A DNA stretch of 64,000 nucleotides from Pseudonocardia sp. (lineage in GTDB: Bacteria > Actinomycetota > Actinomycetes > Mycobacteriales > Pseudonocardiaceae): NCBI RefSeq assembly GCF_025465255.1, contig NZ_JAODNI010000121.1, positions 110,359 to 174,358 on the forward strand, written 5' to 3'. The translations under genes were made by a program, and so were the position numbers. The notes under the pieces are model-generated. The model saw nothing but the letters and a program-made list of their open reading frames with translations, was not told the DNA's origin and did not search any database. Positions 20,689 to 31,000 of the stretch are shown in pieces. Each line of letters opens with the position of its first letter. The first letter of the stretch is position 1.

Positions 20689-21386
20689 GGCTCGGGACTA
20701 TGCCATTCGCCCCCGAGCTCGGGAGCCAGGGTGTGACGCGCGACGCCGGTGAACCGTTCCGGCGCAAGGCTTCCGGCCCCCTCGGGTACGGCGCCGAGCA
20801 GCGGGACCCGGGTCACCGCCGGCAGGTCCGCGAGGTTGCAGCGCGCAGCGAGGTCCGGGCACCGCGGCCACGACCCGACGACGACGCCCGCGCACCCGAG
20901 CTCGCGCACCGCGAGCGCCTCCGTGGTCAACGCCGTGTGGTTGAGCGTGCCGAGCCCCGCGGTCGCGACGACGAGCACCGCCGCCCCCAGCTCGGCCGCG
21001 ACGTCCGCGAGCGTCCCCGACCCGGCGAACCGCACGAGCAGCCCGCCGGCCCCCTCGACGAGCACCAGGTCGTGCTCGCGGGCCAGCCGCAGCGCCGCGC
21101 GCGCCACCTCCCCGGGTGTGACGGGCGGTGCTCCGGCGAGGCGCGCGGCGGTGTCCGGGGCGAGCGGTGCCGGGTAGCGGGCGAGCTCGCGCGTCGTCAC
21201 CTCCGGGACGAGGGCCCGGACCCGGGCGAGGTCCCCGGGCTCCCCCTCGGCGACGCCGGTCTGCGCGGGCTTGAGCACCGCGGCCCGCTCCCCCGCGGCG
21301 ACCGCGAGCGCGGCCACCGCCGCCGTGACCACGGTCTTGCCGACGTCGGTCCCGGTGCCGCTGACCAGCAGGATCCGGCCGCTCAC
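20685..21386 (-). CDS. bioD: Dethiobiotin synthetase
   Basis: ATP-dependent carboxylation of DAPA to dethiobiotin, using CO2. The 233-residue protein has the P-loop [14 protein letters not shown] at the N terminus, [20 protein letters not shown] and the [20 protein letters not shown] segment. It is coupled to bioF and bioB by GTGA overlaps at both ends. Its use of CO2 fits with the carbonic anhydrase fusion encoded earlier in the same block. Confidence 0.96.
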   Translation of the reverse strand: MSGRILLVSGTGTDVGKTVVTAAVAALAVAAGERAAVLKPAQTGVAEGEPGDLARVRALVPEVTTRELARYPAPLAPDTAARLAGAPPVTPGEVARAALRLAREHDLVLVEGAGGLLVRFAGSGTLADVAAELGAAVLVVATAGLGTLNHTALTTEALAVRELGCAGVVVGSWPRCPDLAARCNLADLPAVTRVPLLGAVPEGAGSLAPERFTGVARHTLAPELGGEWHSPEP

Positions 21387-22531
21387 GGGCGGACCTTTCG
21401 GCGGAGCACGTCGCGGACGCGGTCGAGCTCGGCGCCGGTGAGGTCCGCCCGGGCCGTCAGCCGTAGCCGGCTCGTCCCCTCGGGCACCGACGGTGGCCGG
21501 AAGCAACCGACCCGCACCCCGGCGTCGAGGCAGCGCTGGGCCGCCTCGTACGCGAGGACCGGCGGGCCCAGCACCACGGACACCACGGCCGACGGCGGCG
21601 CGGCCACCCCGGCCGTCCGTGCGAGCTCGGCCGCGACCCGCAACACCTCGGCGGGCAACGCCGGTTCGTCCATGAGCACGCGCAGCGCGGCCAGGGCGGC
21701 GCCGACGGCCGGCGGGTTGAGCGCGGTGTCGAAGATGAATGTGCGTGCGGCGTCCACCAGGTGCGCGGTCACGGCGGCCGGGCCGAGCACCGCACCGCCC
21801 TGGCTGCCGAGTGCCTTGGACAGGGTGACGGTGGCGACGACGTCGTCCGCGCCGGCCAGCCCCTCGGCGGCGAGGACACCCCGCCCGCCGGGACCGGCGA
21901 CGCCGAGCCCGTGCGCCTCGTCGACGACCAGGACCGCGCCGCGCGCCCGGCTCACCGCGTGCAGCTCGCGCAGGGGGGCCAGGTCGCCGTCGACGCTGTT
22001 CACGCTGTCGGTCACGACGAGGGCGCGCTCCTCGGTGCGGGCGGCCAGCGCGGCGTCGACGGCGGCCACGTCGTTGTGCGGGACCACCACGGTCCGCGCG
22101 CGGGACAACCGGCAGGCGTCGACGAGCGAGGCGTGGTTGGCGGCGTCGGAGACGATCAGCGCGCCCGGCCCGGACAGGGCCGTCAGCACGCCGAGATTGG
22201 CCGCGTAGCCCGAGGAGAAGACGAGCGCGGACTCGGCGCCGCAGAAGGCGGCGAGCTCACGCTCCAGGGTGGAGTGCAACTGCGTGGTGCCGGTGACGAG
22301 CCGGGACCCGGTGGACCCCGCGCCCCAGGTCCGGGCCGCCTCGACGGCCCCGTCGACCACGCGCTCGTCCCGGCCCAGGCCGAGGTAGTCGTTGCCCGCC
22401 AGGTCGATCACGTCCGCGGACGGGGCCCGCGGGCGCAGCTCGCGACGCAGGCCGGCGGCCCGCCGGCGCTCTGCCACGGCGTCCAACCAGGACAGCGGAT
22501 GCGGGTCGGCGGTCTCCACGACGGGTGACAC
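21383..22531 (-). CDS. bioF: 8-amino-7-oxononanoate synthase
   Basis: PLP enzyme joining pimeloyl thioester and alanine to form KAPA. The 382-residue protein has [44 protein letters not shown] and the lysine motif [16 protein letters not shown] 22531 is taken as the start; an in-frame GTG at 22519 also fits a TAGTGT box 8 nt upstream. It is followed by bioD with a GTGA overlap. Confidence 0.95.
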   Translation of the reverse strand: MSPVVETADPHPLSWLDAVAERRRAAGLRRELRPRAPSADVIDLAGNDYLGLGRDERVVDGAVEAARTWGAGSTGSRLVTGTTQLHSTLERELAAFCGAESALVFSSGYAANLGVLTALSGPGALIVSDAANHASLVDACRLSRARTVVVPHNDVAAVDAALAARTEERALVVTDSVNSVDGDLAPLRELHAVSRARGAVLVVDEAHGLGVAGPGGRGVLAAEGLAGADDVVATVTLSKALGSQGGAVLGPAAVTAHLVDAARTFIFDTALNPPAVGAALAALRVLMDEPALPAEVLRVAAELARTAGVAAPPSAVVSVVLGPPVLAYEAAQRCLDAGVRVGCFRPPSVPEGTSRLRLTARADLTGAELDRVRDVLRRKVRP

Positions 22532-22614
22532 TAGAGCGTGGGGCGCCGCCTGCGGACAGCCGAGTGGTGAAGACCCGTCCTCCGAGCCGGCCCCACGCAA
22601 CGATCCGGACGACC

Positions 22615-22661
22615 CCGGATCGCGGGGCCGCCCGGATCGAGGGGCCGCCCGGATCGAGGGG
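22615..22661. repeat. 17-bp tandem repeat, 2.8 units
   Basis: CCGGATCGMGGGGCCGC occurs twice in full (22615-22631 and 22632-22648) and once over 13 bp (22649-22661), in the gap between the thioredoxin gene and bioF. It ends 4 nt before the thioredoxin stop codon. Each unit can form short GC stems. Confidence 0.85.
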
Positions 22662-22665
22662 TGAC

Positions 22666-23040
22666 TCAGGCCTGCTGCTCGGACTCGGCCTGTGCGACGG
22701 AGGCGCGGACCTCGTCCATGTCCACCTCGCGCACCTTGCCGATCAGCTCCTCGAGCGCCGGGCCGGGCAGCGCGCCGGGCTCGGCGTAGAGCACCACGCC
22801 GTCCCGCACCGCCATCAGCGTCGGGATGGAGGAGATGCCGAAGGCCTGCGCGAGCTGCGTCTGGGCCTCCGTGTCCACCTTGCCGAACGTGATGTCGCCG
22901 TGCCGTTCGGACGCCTCGTCGAAGACGGGGGCGAACTGGCGGCAGGGACCGCACCATTCCGCCCAGAAGTCCACGAGGACGGTGCCCTCGGCACTCACGA
23001 CGTCGTTGAAGTTCTCGGTCGTCAGTTCCACCGTTGCCAT
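22666..23040 (-). CDS. Thioredoxin
   Basis: The 124-residue protein is a classical thioredoxin: VLVDFWAEWCGPCRQFAPVF with the WCGPC active site at about 29-33 and the cis-proline in SSIPTLM. The C terminus has about 15 extra acidic residues (EVRASVAQAESEQQA). It lies 50 nt downstream of the SulP-carbonic anhydrase gene and about 130 nt upstream of bioF, on the same strand, with GAGGG as ribosome site. It could recycle disulfides for BioB or other biotin-pathway enzymes, which is only suggested by position. Confidence 0.95.
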   Translation of the reverse strand: MATVELTTENFNDVVSAEGTVLVDFWAEWCGPCRQFAPVFDEASERHGDITFGKVDTEAQTQLAQAFGISSIPTLMAVRDGVVLYAEPGALPGPALEELIGKVREVDMDEVRASVAQAESEQQA

Positions 23041-23090
23041 GGGTCCCTCAACTCTCCTCGGCCGGCTCGTGTTCCCGCGGGTACCCGCCG

Positions 23091-25337
23091 CTATCCGCGC
23101 AGAACCGGCAGCGCGCCGCCGGCGCGGTCGTGCGGGCGGAACTCCTCCGCGTCCGCGTCGTAGACGAGGACGCTGGCCGTCCGGATGTCGAAGAACAGGC
23201 CCATCAGCTCGGCGTCCACGTCCAGCTCGCGAAGCCGGTCCAGCTGGACCGCGACGTTGACCATGGCCAGGCAGTCGTTCTGCGCGAAGCCGTCGCGGGC
23301 GCCGGCCCGGCCGGCCGGGTGGCCGTCGATCCAGGCCTCGAGGCTCGACGCCCCGCCCTTGAGCCAGTCCCCGAGCGCGCCCTCCGGCATGTCCGTCGGG
23401 ACGCCGTCGACGAGGCCCTTCATCGCGCCGCAGCCGGAGTGGCCGCAGACCGCGATCAACGGGACGTGCAGCACGGACGTCGCGTACTGGACCGCCGCCA
23501 GCGTGCTCGTCCCGGAGACCAGGTTGCCGACGTTCTGCACCGTGAACAGGTCGCCCGGCCCGCTGTGCGTGATCATGCTCGGCATCACCCGGGAGTCCGC
23601 GCAGGCCAGCAGCAGCCCGGACGGGCTCTGCCCGTGGGCGAGGCCGGACATCGTCGGACGGATCACGCCGGCGGTCTGCGCGTGGTAGGCCGCGACCCCG
23701 GCCAGCATCGGGGCCGATGCGCTGCCGTCACCGTGTTCCTCGGCCCACTGCGACCAGGTCGCGAAGCGGCCGTGGGACGCCTCGGCGCGCGCGTCGCCCG
23801 GCTCGTCGACCTCGACGAAGCCGCCGGTCCCTCGGTGCCGCCGGGTCCAGGCCTCGAGATGGTCGAACGCGGCGTGGTCGAGGTAGTCGACGACGAGCTC
23901 GATCCGGGTCGGCGCGCCCGCGGGTACCTCCGACAACACCCGGGACAGCGTGGGCACCGAGAGGAAGCTCAGCGTCCCCTCGACGACGACGCGGTGCAGC
24001 TCGCCCTGCCGTTCGATCCGGACCCGGGCCCGCACCGCGCGGCGCAGCACCATCAGGCCGGCGAGGACGAGCCCGATCGCGACGCCCTCCAGCAGGTTCA
24101 GGAGCACCACCCCGGCGACCGTCACCACGTAGAGCAGCAGCTCGCCGTGCCGGTGCGAGGTGCGGATGTCCGCGACCTTCACCAGCTGCAGGCCGACGAC
24201 GACCAGCAGCCCGGCGAGCCCGGCCAGCGGGATCAGCTCGATCACCGACACGAGTGCGATGCCGAAGACGGCGATCCACACGCCGTGCAGGACCGCGGAG
24301 TTGCGGCTGCGGGCCCCCGCGCGGACGTTCGCGGCGCTGCGCACGATCACCCCGGTGATCGGCAGGCCGCCGAGCAGGCCGGAGACGGCGTTGCCGGCGC
24401 CCTGGCCGAGCAGCTCGCGGTCCGCGTTCGTGCGCACGCCACCGTGCATCCGGTCGACCGCGACGGCGGAGAGCAGGCTCTCGACGCTCGCGACGAGGGC
24501 GACGGTCAGCATGCCGCCGAGCACGCCCGTCCAGAGGCCGCTGTCGGGCAGCACCGGCAGCGCCACGGACTCGATGAGGTTGCCCGGCAGGTCGACCCGC
24601 GGGACGTCCGGCCAGAGCAGGGCCAGCGCGGTGGCGGCCCCGACGGCGACGAGGGCGCCGGGCACGGCCTTCTGCGGGCCGGGGATCCGCGGCCACACCA
24701 ACATGATCGCGACGGCGGCCAGGCCGACGACGACGGCGTGTCCGTGCAGGTCCGCGAGCTGCGCGGGGAGTTCGAGGATGTTGTCCAGGGCGGCGGTCTG
24801 CGCGGTCCCGCCGAGCACCACGTGCAGCTGGGCGAGCGCGATCGTGACGCCGATCCCGGCGAGCATCCCGTGCACGACGGCCGGCGGGATGGCCTGGGCG
24901 AACCGGGCGAGCCGGGAGAGGCCGAAGAGGATCTGCAGGGCACCGGCCCCCACCGTGATCAGGCAGGTGACCTGCCAGCCGAACTGGTCGACGAGGCCGG
25001 CGACGATGACCGTCAGGCCCGCGGCGGGGCCGCTGACGGCGAGCGGCGAGCCGCCCAGGAGGCCGGCGACGACGCCGCCGACGACGCCGGCGATGAGGCC
25101 GGCCATGATCGGAGCGCCGGAGGCGAGGGCGATGCCGAGGGAGAGCGGCACGGCGACGAGGAACACGACGAGCGAGGCGCCGAGGTCGGCGCGGAGCGCG
25201 GCCGGACTCCAGCGGGAACCGTCCGGGCCGCCCGGTCGGGGGCGGCCGGGCGGGGCGTGCGGGCGGGACTCGGCCCTCGGGAGAGCGGTGTGCGGAGCGG
25301 GGTGCTGCGGCACGGCGGGGGTCCTCCGGTCAGTCAT
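23091..25337 (-). CDS. SulP-family anion transporter fused to STAS and beta-carbonic anhydrase
   Basis: A 748-residue fusion: a proline-rich cytosolic N terminus (1-45), about 10-12 SulP membrane segments (about 50-430) with the family pattern MAGLIAGVVGGVVAGLLGGS, a STAS-like domain (about 445-540), and a complete beta-class carbonic anhydrase (about 560-748) with zinc ligands C579, H633 and C636 and the D581/R583 dyad in ACADSRV and CGHSGCG. Such fusions are thought to import bicarbonate and interconvert it with CO2. It sits inside a run of biotin genes, so it may supply bicarbonate to biotin-dependent carboxylases and CO2 to BioD (inference). The start is ATG 25337; a GTG directly before it is possible. 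Confidence 0.93.
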   Translation of the reverse strand: MTDRRTPAVPQHPAPHTALPRAESRPHAPPGRPRPGGPDGSRWSPAALRADLGASLVVFLVAVPLSLGIALASGAPIMAGLIAGVVGGVVAGLLGGSPLAVSGPAAGLTVIVAGLVDQFGWQVTCLITVGAGALQILFGLSRLARFAQAIPPAVVHGMLAGIGVTIALAQLHVVLGGTAQTAALDNILELPAQLADLHGHAVVVGLAAVAIMLVWPRIPGPQKAVPGALVAVGAATALALLWPDVPRVDLPGNLIESVALPVLPDSGLWTGVLGGMLTVALVASVESLLSAVAVDRMHGGVRTNADRELLGQGAGNAVSGLLGGLPITGVIVRSAANVRAGARSRNSAVLHGVWIAVFGIALVSVIELIPLAGLAGLLVVVGLQLVKVADIRTSHRHGELLLYVVTVAGVVLLNLLEGVAIGLVLAGLMVLRRAVRARVRIERQGELHRVVVEGTLSFLSVPTLSRVLSEVPAGAPTRIELVVDYLDHAAFDHLEAWTRRHRGTGGFVEVDEPGDARAEASHGRFATWSQWAEEHGDGSASAPMLAGVAAYHAQTAGVIRPTMSGLAHGQSPSGLLLACADSRVMPSMITHSGPGDLFTVQNVGNLVSGTSTLAAVQYATSVLHVPLIAVCGHSGCGAMKGLVDGVPTDMPEGALGDWLKGGASSLEAWIDGHPAGRAGARDGFAQNDCLAMVNVAVQLDRLRELDVDAELMGLFFDIRTASVLVYDADAEEFRPHDRAGGALPVLRG

Positions 25338-25728
25338 CACACGTTCGAGGTCTGGCAGGGGGGCGCACGAGAGCGACGCTGCAGCGGCGTGCGTATTGAG
25401 CCAACCGGAGTAATGCCGGTGGTGGTTCCCGGCCGTACTTCCGTTACGTCCGTTTCGCCGACCGGCCGTGACCGCGGGTGGTCGGCCATGCGGGGTCGGC
25501 CCCGGCACGTCCGGGCTCGTGGCCTCCGTGCGGGTGACACGGACGGTGATCCACGGCGGTCGGCCCACCCGACCGCGGGCCGCACTGCTCCGATCGTGTG
25601 GATCATGGTGTGCGCGGCCACATGTCACTCGTTGGAGGAACGCTCGTCGACGTGCGGTGAAACCCCGGATGACCGATCGGGGCGATCGAGCCCGGCGTCA
25701 CACCGGTTCCCGCGACCCGAAGGGCGGA
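25338..25728. other. Intergenic region upstream of the SulP fusion
   Basis: 391 bp without a credible gene between bioA and the SulP gene, both on the minus strand. It contains a relatively A/T-rich patch around 25390-25450 that may hold the transporter promoter (CAATAC or CATTAC could be a -10 box), but no clear -10/-35 pair. I see no riboswitch consensus that I can name. Confidence 0.4.
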
Positions 25729-27039
25729 TCAGGCCGCCGCGGCGACCGCCTGGACGCCCTCGGTGATCGCCGCGAGGTCCTCGGACGTGCAGATGTACGG
25801 CGGCATGGTGTAGACGAGGTCGCGGAAGGGCCGCAGCCACACCCCGGCGTCCAGGGCCGCCGCCGTCGCCGCGCCCATGTCCACCTCGTGGTCGAGCTGG
25901 ACGACGCCGATCGCACCCAGGACCCGGACGTCGACGACGCCCGGCAGGTCCTTCGCCGGGGCGAGCCCGGCCCGCAGGGCGCCCTCGATCCTCTTCACCT
26001 CGGCGCGCCAGTCCCGTTCCCGCAGCAGCGCGATCGACGCGCACGCGACGGCGGAGGCGAGCGGGTTGCCCATGAACGTGGGGCCGTGCATGAGGACGCC
26101 GGCCTCGCCCTCGGAGATGCCGCGGGCGACCTCCGAGGTGCAGAGCGCGGCGGCCATGGTGACATAACCGCCGGTCAGGGCCTTGCCGACGCACATCACG
26201 TCCGGGCTGACGCCGGCGTGGTCCGCCGCGAACATCTCCCCGGTGCGGCCGAAACCGGTGGCGATCTCGTCGAACACCAGCAGGACCTCGTGGGTGTAGC
26301 AGAGTTCGCGCAGCACGTGCAGGTAGCGCGGATCGTGGAAGCGCATGCCGCCCGCGCCCTGCACGACCGGCTCGACGACGACCGCGGCGAGCTCGTCGGC
26401 GTGGGCCTCGATCAGCGCGGCGAGCTCCGCGACGTAGGCCTGCTCGAACGCCCGCGGCGGCGCGCTCGCGAACACCTGCGGGGTGAGGACGTCCCGCCAG
26501 AGGGCGTGCATCCCGCCGTCCGGGTCGCAGATGCTCATCGCGCCGAAGGTGTCCCCGTGGTAGCCGCCGCGCCAGGTCAGCAGCCGGTGCTTCGCCGGGC
26601 GTCCCCGCGAGCGCTGGTACTGCAGGCACATCTTGATGGCGACCTCGACGGACACGGATCCGGAGTCCGCGAGGAACACGTGCTGCAGCGGCTCGGGGGT
26701 GATCTCGACCAGCAGCTTCGCGAGATCGACGGCGGGTCCGTGGGTGAGTCCGCCGAACATCACGTGGCTCATGACGTCGAGCTGGTCCCGGACCGCGGCG
26801 TCGAGGACGGGGTTGCGGTAGCCGTGGATCGCCGCCCACCAGGACGACATGCCGTCGACGAGCTCCCGGGTGGTCCCGTCCGGCGCGACGACGCGGAGCC
26901 GCACGCCCTCGGCCGACTCGACGATCACCGGCTCCACACCCGCGGGCATCGGCGCGTAGGGATGCCAGACATGGTCGCGGTCGATCGCGCGCAGTTCGGG
27001 GACACGGTCGAGGGCGGGGTGCGCGGCGTCGGGACTCAC
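25729..27039 (-). CDS. bioA: Adenosylmethionine--8-amino-7-oxononanoate aminotransferase
   Basis: Transfers the amino group of SAM to KAPA, giving DAPA. The 436-residue class III aminotransferase has HVWHPYAPM at the N terminus, [48 protein letters not shown] and the PLP lysine in [18 protein letters not shown] 27039 is preferred over a TTG one codon earlier, because TAGGGT lies 6 nt before it. It is separated from bioFDB by the SulP fusion and the thioredoxin gene. It is divergent from the PaaX-like regulator. Confidence 0.95.
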   Translation of the reverse strand: MSPDAAHPALDRVPELRAIDRDHVWHPYAPMPAGVEPVIVESAEGVRLRVVAPDGTTRELVDGMSSWWAAIHGYRNPVLDAAVRDQLDVMSHVMFGGLTHGPAVDLAKLLVEITPEPLQHVFLADSGSVSVEVAIKMCLQYQRSRGRPAKHRLLTWRGGYHGDTFGAMSICDPDGGMHALWRDVLTPQVFASAPPRAFEQAYVAELAALIEAHADELAAVVVEPVVQGAGGMRFHDPRYLHVLRELCYTHEVLLVFDEIATGFGRTGEMFAADHAGVSPDVMCVGKALTGGYVTMAAALCTSEVARGISEGEAGVLMHGPTFMGNPLASAVACASIALLRERDWRAEVKRIEGALRAGLAPAKDLPGVVDVRVLGAIGVVQLDHEVDMGAATAAALDAGVWLRPFRDLVYTMPPYICTSEDLAAITEGVQAVAAAA

Positions 27040-27045
27040 CAACGG

Positions 27046-27051
27046 ACCCTA
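27046..27051 (-). promoter_or_regulatory. -10 box of a leaderless bioA promoter
   Basis: TAGGGT on the minus strand, 6 nt before GTG 27039. It is only 15 bp from the -10 box of the divergent regulator gene, so the two promoters overlap. Confidence 0.6.
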
Positions 27052-27066
27052 TCCGGGGTCGCGGTC

Positions 27067-27072
27067 TAGGCT
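27067..27072 (+). promoter_or_regulatory. -10 box of the PaaX-like gene
   Basis: TAGGCT, 10 nt before ATG 27083, so the leader would be about 3 nt or absent. Confidence 0.5.
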
Positions 27073-27082
27073 GACCGGCGTC

Positions 27083-27979
27083 ATGTCCACCGATACCGAG
27101 CCCTCCAGCGCCCTCGGCGCACGCACCGAGCCGGTCGGCGGCGCGCACCCCGCGCTGTCCCGGCGTCGCGGCCTCGGCCAGACCAGCGCGCGCTCGCTGC
27201 TGCTCACCGTCCTGGGCGAGTTCGTGCTCCCCCGCGAGGAACCGGTCTGGACGCAGGTCCTGATCGACGTGCTCGGCGGGCTGGACGTGGAGAACAAGTC
27301 CGCGCGCCAGGCCCTCGCCCGCACCGCAGCCGAGGGCCTGCTCGTCTCGGACCGTTCCGGGCGCCGGGTCCGCTGGTCCCTCACCGGGTCCGGCCGCCGG
27401 CTGCTGTCCGACGGCGCGGCCCGGATCTACGGGTTCGGCGCGCCTGCCGCCGCGTGGGACGAGCGGTGGCTGGTCCTGCTGGTCAGCGTGCCGGAGTCCC
27501 GGCGGCAGCTGCGCCACCGGCTTCGCACCCGGCTCGCGTGGGCCGGCCTCGGCTCCCCCGCCCCCGGGGTGTGGGTCTCCCCCGACCCGGCCAAGCAGGA
27601 GGAGGTCGCGGACGTCGTCGCGGACCTGGGGCTGGAGGAGGTGACCAGCTCGTTCGTCGGGCCGTTCGGCGCCATCGGGAGCCAGGCGGACGTCGTCGCG
27701 CAGGCGTGGGGCCTCGCGGAGGTCGAGGACGCCTACGAGGAGTTCATCGCCGAGTTCGCCGACGCGGCGCCGTCGACGCCCGCCGAGGTGCTCGCCCACC
27801 AGATCCTGCTGGTGCACGCCTGGCGTCGCTTCCCGTTCCTGGACCCGAAGCTGCCGGCCGAGCTGCTGCCCGCGGAGTGGGCGGGCTCGCGGGCCGCGGA
27901 GCTCTTCGAGTCCCGGCACGAGCTCTGGCGGGACCAGGCCCAGGCGCACTGGCAGGCGTTGGTCCGCAGCGCGAGCTAG
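27083..27979 (+). CDS. PaaX-family transcriptional regulator
   Basis: The 298-residue protein fits the PaaX family: SARSLLLTVLGEFVLPREEP, an N-terminal winged helix with KSARQALARTAAEGLL, then SDRSGRRVRWSLTGSGRRLL, the WDERWLVLLVSVPES motif (residues about 118-135) and a C-terminal domain ending near RFPFLDPKLPAELLP. PaaX proteins often repress phenylacetate and other catabolic genes and respond to CoA esters. No such genes are nearby; it shares a 43-bp divergent promoter region with bioA, which makes control of biotin synthesis possible but unproven. Confidence 0.88.
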   Translation: MSTDTEPSSALGARTEPVGGAHPALSRRRGLGQTSARSLLLTVLGEFVLPREEPVWTQVLIDVLGGLDVENKSARQALARTAAEGLLVSDRSGRRVRWSLTGSGRRLLSDGAARIYGFGAPAAAWDERWLVLLVSVPESRRQLRHRLRTRLAWAGLGSPAPGVWVSPDPAKQEEVADVVADLGLEEVTSSFVGPFGAIGSQADVVAQAWGLAEVEDAYEEFIAEFADAAPSTPAEVLAHQILLVHAWRRFPFLDPKLPAELLPAEWAGSRAAELFESRHELWRDQAQAHWQALVRSAS

Positions 27980-27992
27980 CTTCCTGTCTCCG

Positions 27993-28043
27993 ACGAGCGG
28001 CACTCACTCTCGTCCGGGCCTACGGGGCGAGAGTGCCGTTCGT
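27993..28043. terminator. Hairpin between convergent regulator and dnaE
   Basis: ACGAGCGGCACT pairs with AGTGCCGTTCGT (one G-T pair), with an inner CTCGTCC/GGGGCGAG stem. It lies between the end of the PaaX-like gene and the end of dnaE, so it may serve both. Confidence 0.75.
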
Positions 28044-28057
28044 GCAGCTCCGAGGGC

Positions 28058-31000
28058 TCAGCCGAGGCAGCCGGGGCCCAGCAGCGCCTTCAGGTCCCCG
28101 TACAGCGACGGGCTGTTCGTCACCTTCAGGCCCTGGTCCAGGCGCAGCATCGTGGTCTTCGTGCCGTAGACCAGCGCGAGGTGCACCTCGGACGTGCCGG
28201 GGTGGTGGGTGAGGACCTCCTTGAGCTGCGCGACCCGCTCCGGGGTGCACATCTCGGTGCGCAGGCTGACCTTCACCGGCAGCCCCGCCTCCCCCGCGGC
28301 CTGCAGCTCGGGGACGGCAAGGTCGTTCGCGATCAGGGAGACCCGGTCGTCCCGCTTGTTCACCCGGGCCTTCACCAGCACGATCGCGTCCTCGGCCACG
28401 TCCACACCGACGACCTGGTAGGCGCGCGGGAAGAACAGCACCTCGATGCCGCCGACGAGGTCCTCGATCTGGGCCGACGCCCAGGGCTCGCCGTTCTTGT
28501 TGACCCGCCGGTTGACGTTCGCGAGGATGCCGCCCACGGTGACCTGCGCGCCCTCGGCGACCGTGCCCTCGAGGATCGCCTGGATCGGGGTGTCCGACTT
28601 GGCCGAGAGGGCCTGCTCGAACCCTTCCAGGGGGTGCCCGGAGACGTAGAGGCCCAGCATCTCCCGCTCGACGGCGAGCTTGTGCTTGGTGTCCCACTCT
28701 TCCTCGGGCACCTTGACGTCGAAGAGGCCGGTGAAGGCGTCGTCGTCCGAGGGGCCGTCGAGGGAGCCGAAGAGGTCGAACTGGCCCATCGACGCGGCCT
28801 TCTTGGTGCTCATCACCTGGTCGATCGCGTCCGCGTGGACGAGCAGCAGGCCCTTGCGCGAGTGGCCGAGCGAGTCGAACGCGCCGGCCTTCACCAGCGA
28901 CTCGATGACCTTCTTGTTGCAGACCACCGCGTCGACCTTGCGCAGGAAGTCCGAGAAGTCGGTGAAGTCCCCCTTCTCCTTGCGCGCGGCAACGATCGCG
29001 TCGACGACGTTGAAGCCGACGTTGCGGATCGCGCCGAGGCCGAAGCGGATGTCCGTGCCGACCGGGGCGAAGTTCCGGACCGACTCGTTGACGTCCGGCG
29101 CGAGGACCTTGATCCCCATCCGGCGGCACTCCGCCAGGTAGATCGCGGCCTTGTCCTTGTCGTCCCGGACCGAGGTGAGCACCGCGGCCATGTACTCCGC
29201 GGGGTAGTTCGCCTTGAGGTAGGCCGTCCAGTACGAGACGAGGCCGTAGGCGGCGGAGTGCGCGCGGTTGAACGCGTAGTCCGAGAAGGGCAGCAGGATG
29301 TCCCAGAGCGTCTTGACCGCGGCCTCGGAGTAGCCGTTGTCCTTCATGCCCTGGGCGAAGCCGGCGTACTCCTTGTCCAGGATCTCCTTCTTCTTCTTGC
29401 CCATCGCCCGGCGCAGCAGGTCCGCCTTGCCGAGCGTGTACCCGGCCAGCTTCTGGGCGATCGCCATGACCTGTTCCTGGTAGACGATCAGGCCGTAGGT
29501 CTCGCCGAGGATGTCCTTGAGGGGCTCCGCCAGCTCCGGGTGGATCGGCGTGACCTCTTGGCGCTTGTTCTTGCGGTCCGCGTAGTCGTTGTGCGCGTTC
29601 GCACCCATCGGGCCGGGCCGGTAGAGCGCGCCGACGGCCGAGATGTCGTCGAACTCGGTGGGCGCCATCCGGCGCAGCAGGTCCCGCATCGGGCCGCCGT
29701 CCAGCTGGAAGACGCCGAGCGTGTCCCCGCGGGCGAGCAGGTCGTAGGTCGTCTGGTCGTCCAGGTCGACGGTCTCGATCTCGAGCTTCGGCTTGCCGTT
29801 GAGCTCGATGTTCTCCAGCGCGTCGTCGATGATAGTGAGGTTGCGCAGGCCCAGGAAGTCCATCTTGAGCAGCCCGAGCGTCTCGCAGGCGCCCATGTCG
29901 AACTGCGTGATGATCGAGCCGTCGGCCTCGCGGCGCTGGATCGGGATGACGTCCAGCAGCGGCTTGCTGGACATGATCACGCCGGCCGCGTGCACGCCCC
30001 ACTGGCGCTTGAGGCCCTCGAGGCCCCGTGCGGTGTCGATGATCTCCCTGACCTGCGGGTCCGCCTCGTAGAGGGCCCGGACCTCGGTGGCCTCGGAGTA
30101 GCGCTTGTGGCTCGGATCGAACACCCCGGACAGCGGAATGTCCTTACCCATGACGGCCGGCGGCATGGCCTTGGTGATCCGGTCCGCCACCGAGTAGCCG
30201 GGCTGGCCGAACAGCACGCGCGCCGAGTCCTTGATCGCGGCCTTCGCCTTGATCGTGGAGTAGGTGATGATCTGCGCGATCCGGTCCTCGCCGTACTTCT
30301 CGGTGGTGTAGCGGATCATCTCGCCACGCCGACGCTCGTCGAAGTCCATGTCGATGTCGGGCATCGAGATGCGCTCGGGGTTCAGGAACCGCTCGAAGAT
30401 CAGCTTGTGCTTGATCGGGTCCAGGTCCGTGATGGCCAGCGCGTAGGCGATCAGCGAGCCCGCGGCGGAGCCACGGCCGGGCCCGCACCGGATGCCGACG
30501 GACTTCGCGTACTGGATGAGGTCCGCGGTGACCAGGAAGTACCCCGGGAAGCCCATCTGGATGATGACCCCGAGCTCGTACTCCGCCTGCTTGCGGTACT
30601 GCTCGGTGACGCCGTTCGGGAACCGCGTGTGCAGCCCCCGCTCGACCTCCTTGATCAGCCAGGACTCCTCGGTCTCGCCCTCCGGGACGGGCGCCCGGGG
30701 CATCAGGTCCTGGCTGGCGAAGGAGATGCCGACGCGCTCGGCGACGGCGAGGGTGTTGTCGCAGGCCTCCGGGTGCAGCGGGTCCCACTGGGCGCGCATC
30801 TCGGCGGCGGACTTGAGGTAGAAGTCCTGTGCGTCGAACTTGAAACGGTTCGGGTCCGACATGGTCTTGCCGGTCTGGACGCAGAGCAGCACCTCGTGCG
30901 GCTTGTTGTCGTCCGGATACGTGTAGTGCAGGTCGTTCGTGGCGAGGCCGGGCAGATCGAGCTTCTTCTTCAGCGCGAAGAGGTCCTCCTGGACCCGCTT

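Noticed and set aside
25338..25728. Riboswitch upstream of the SulP fusion
   Set aside because: No known conserved core could be found on either strand.
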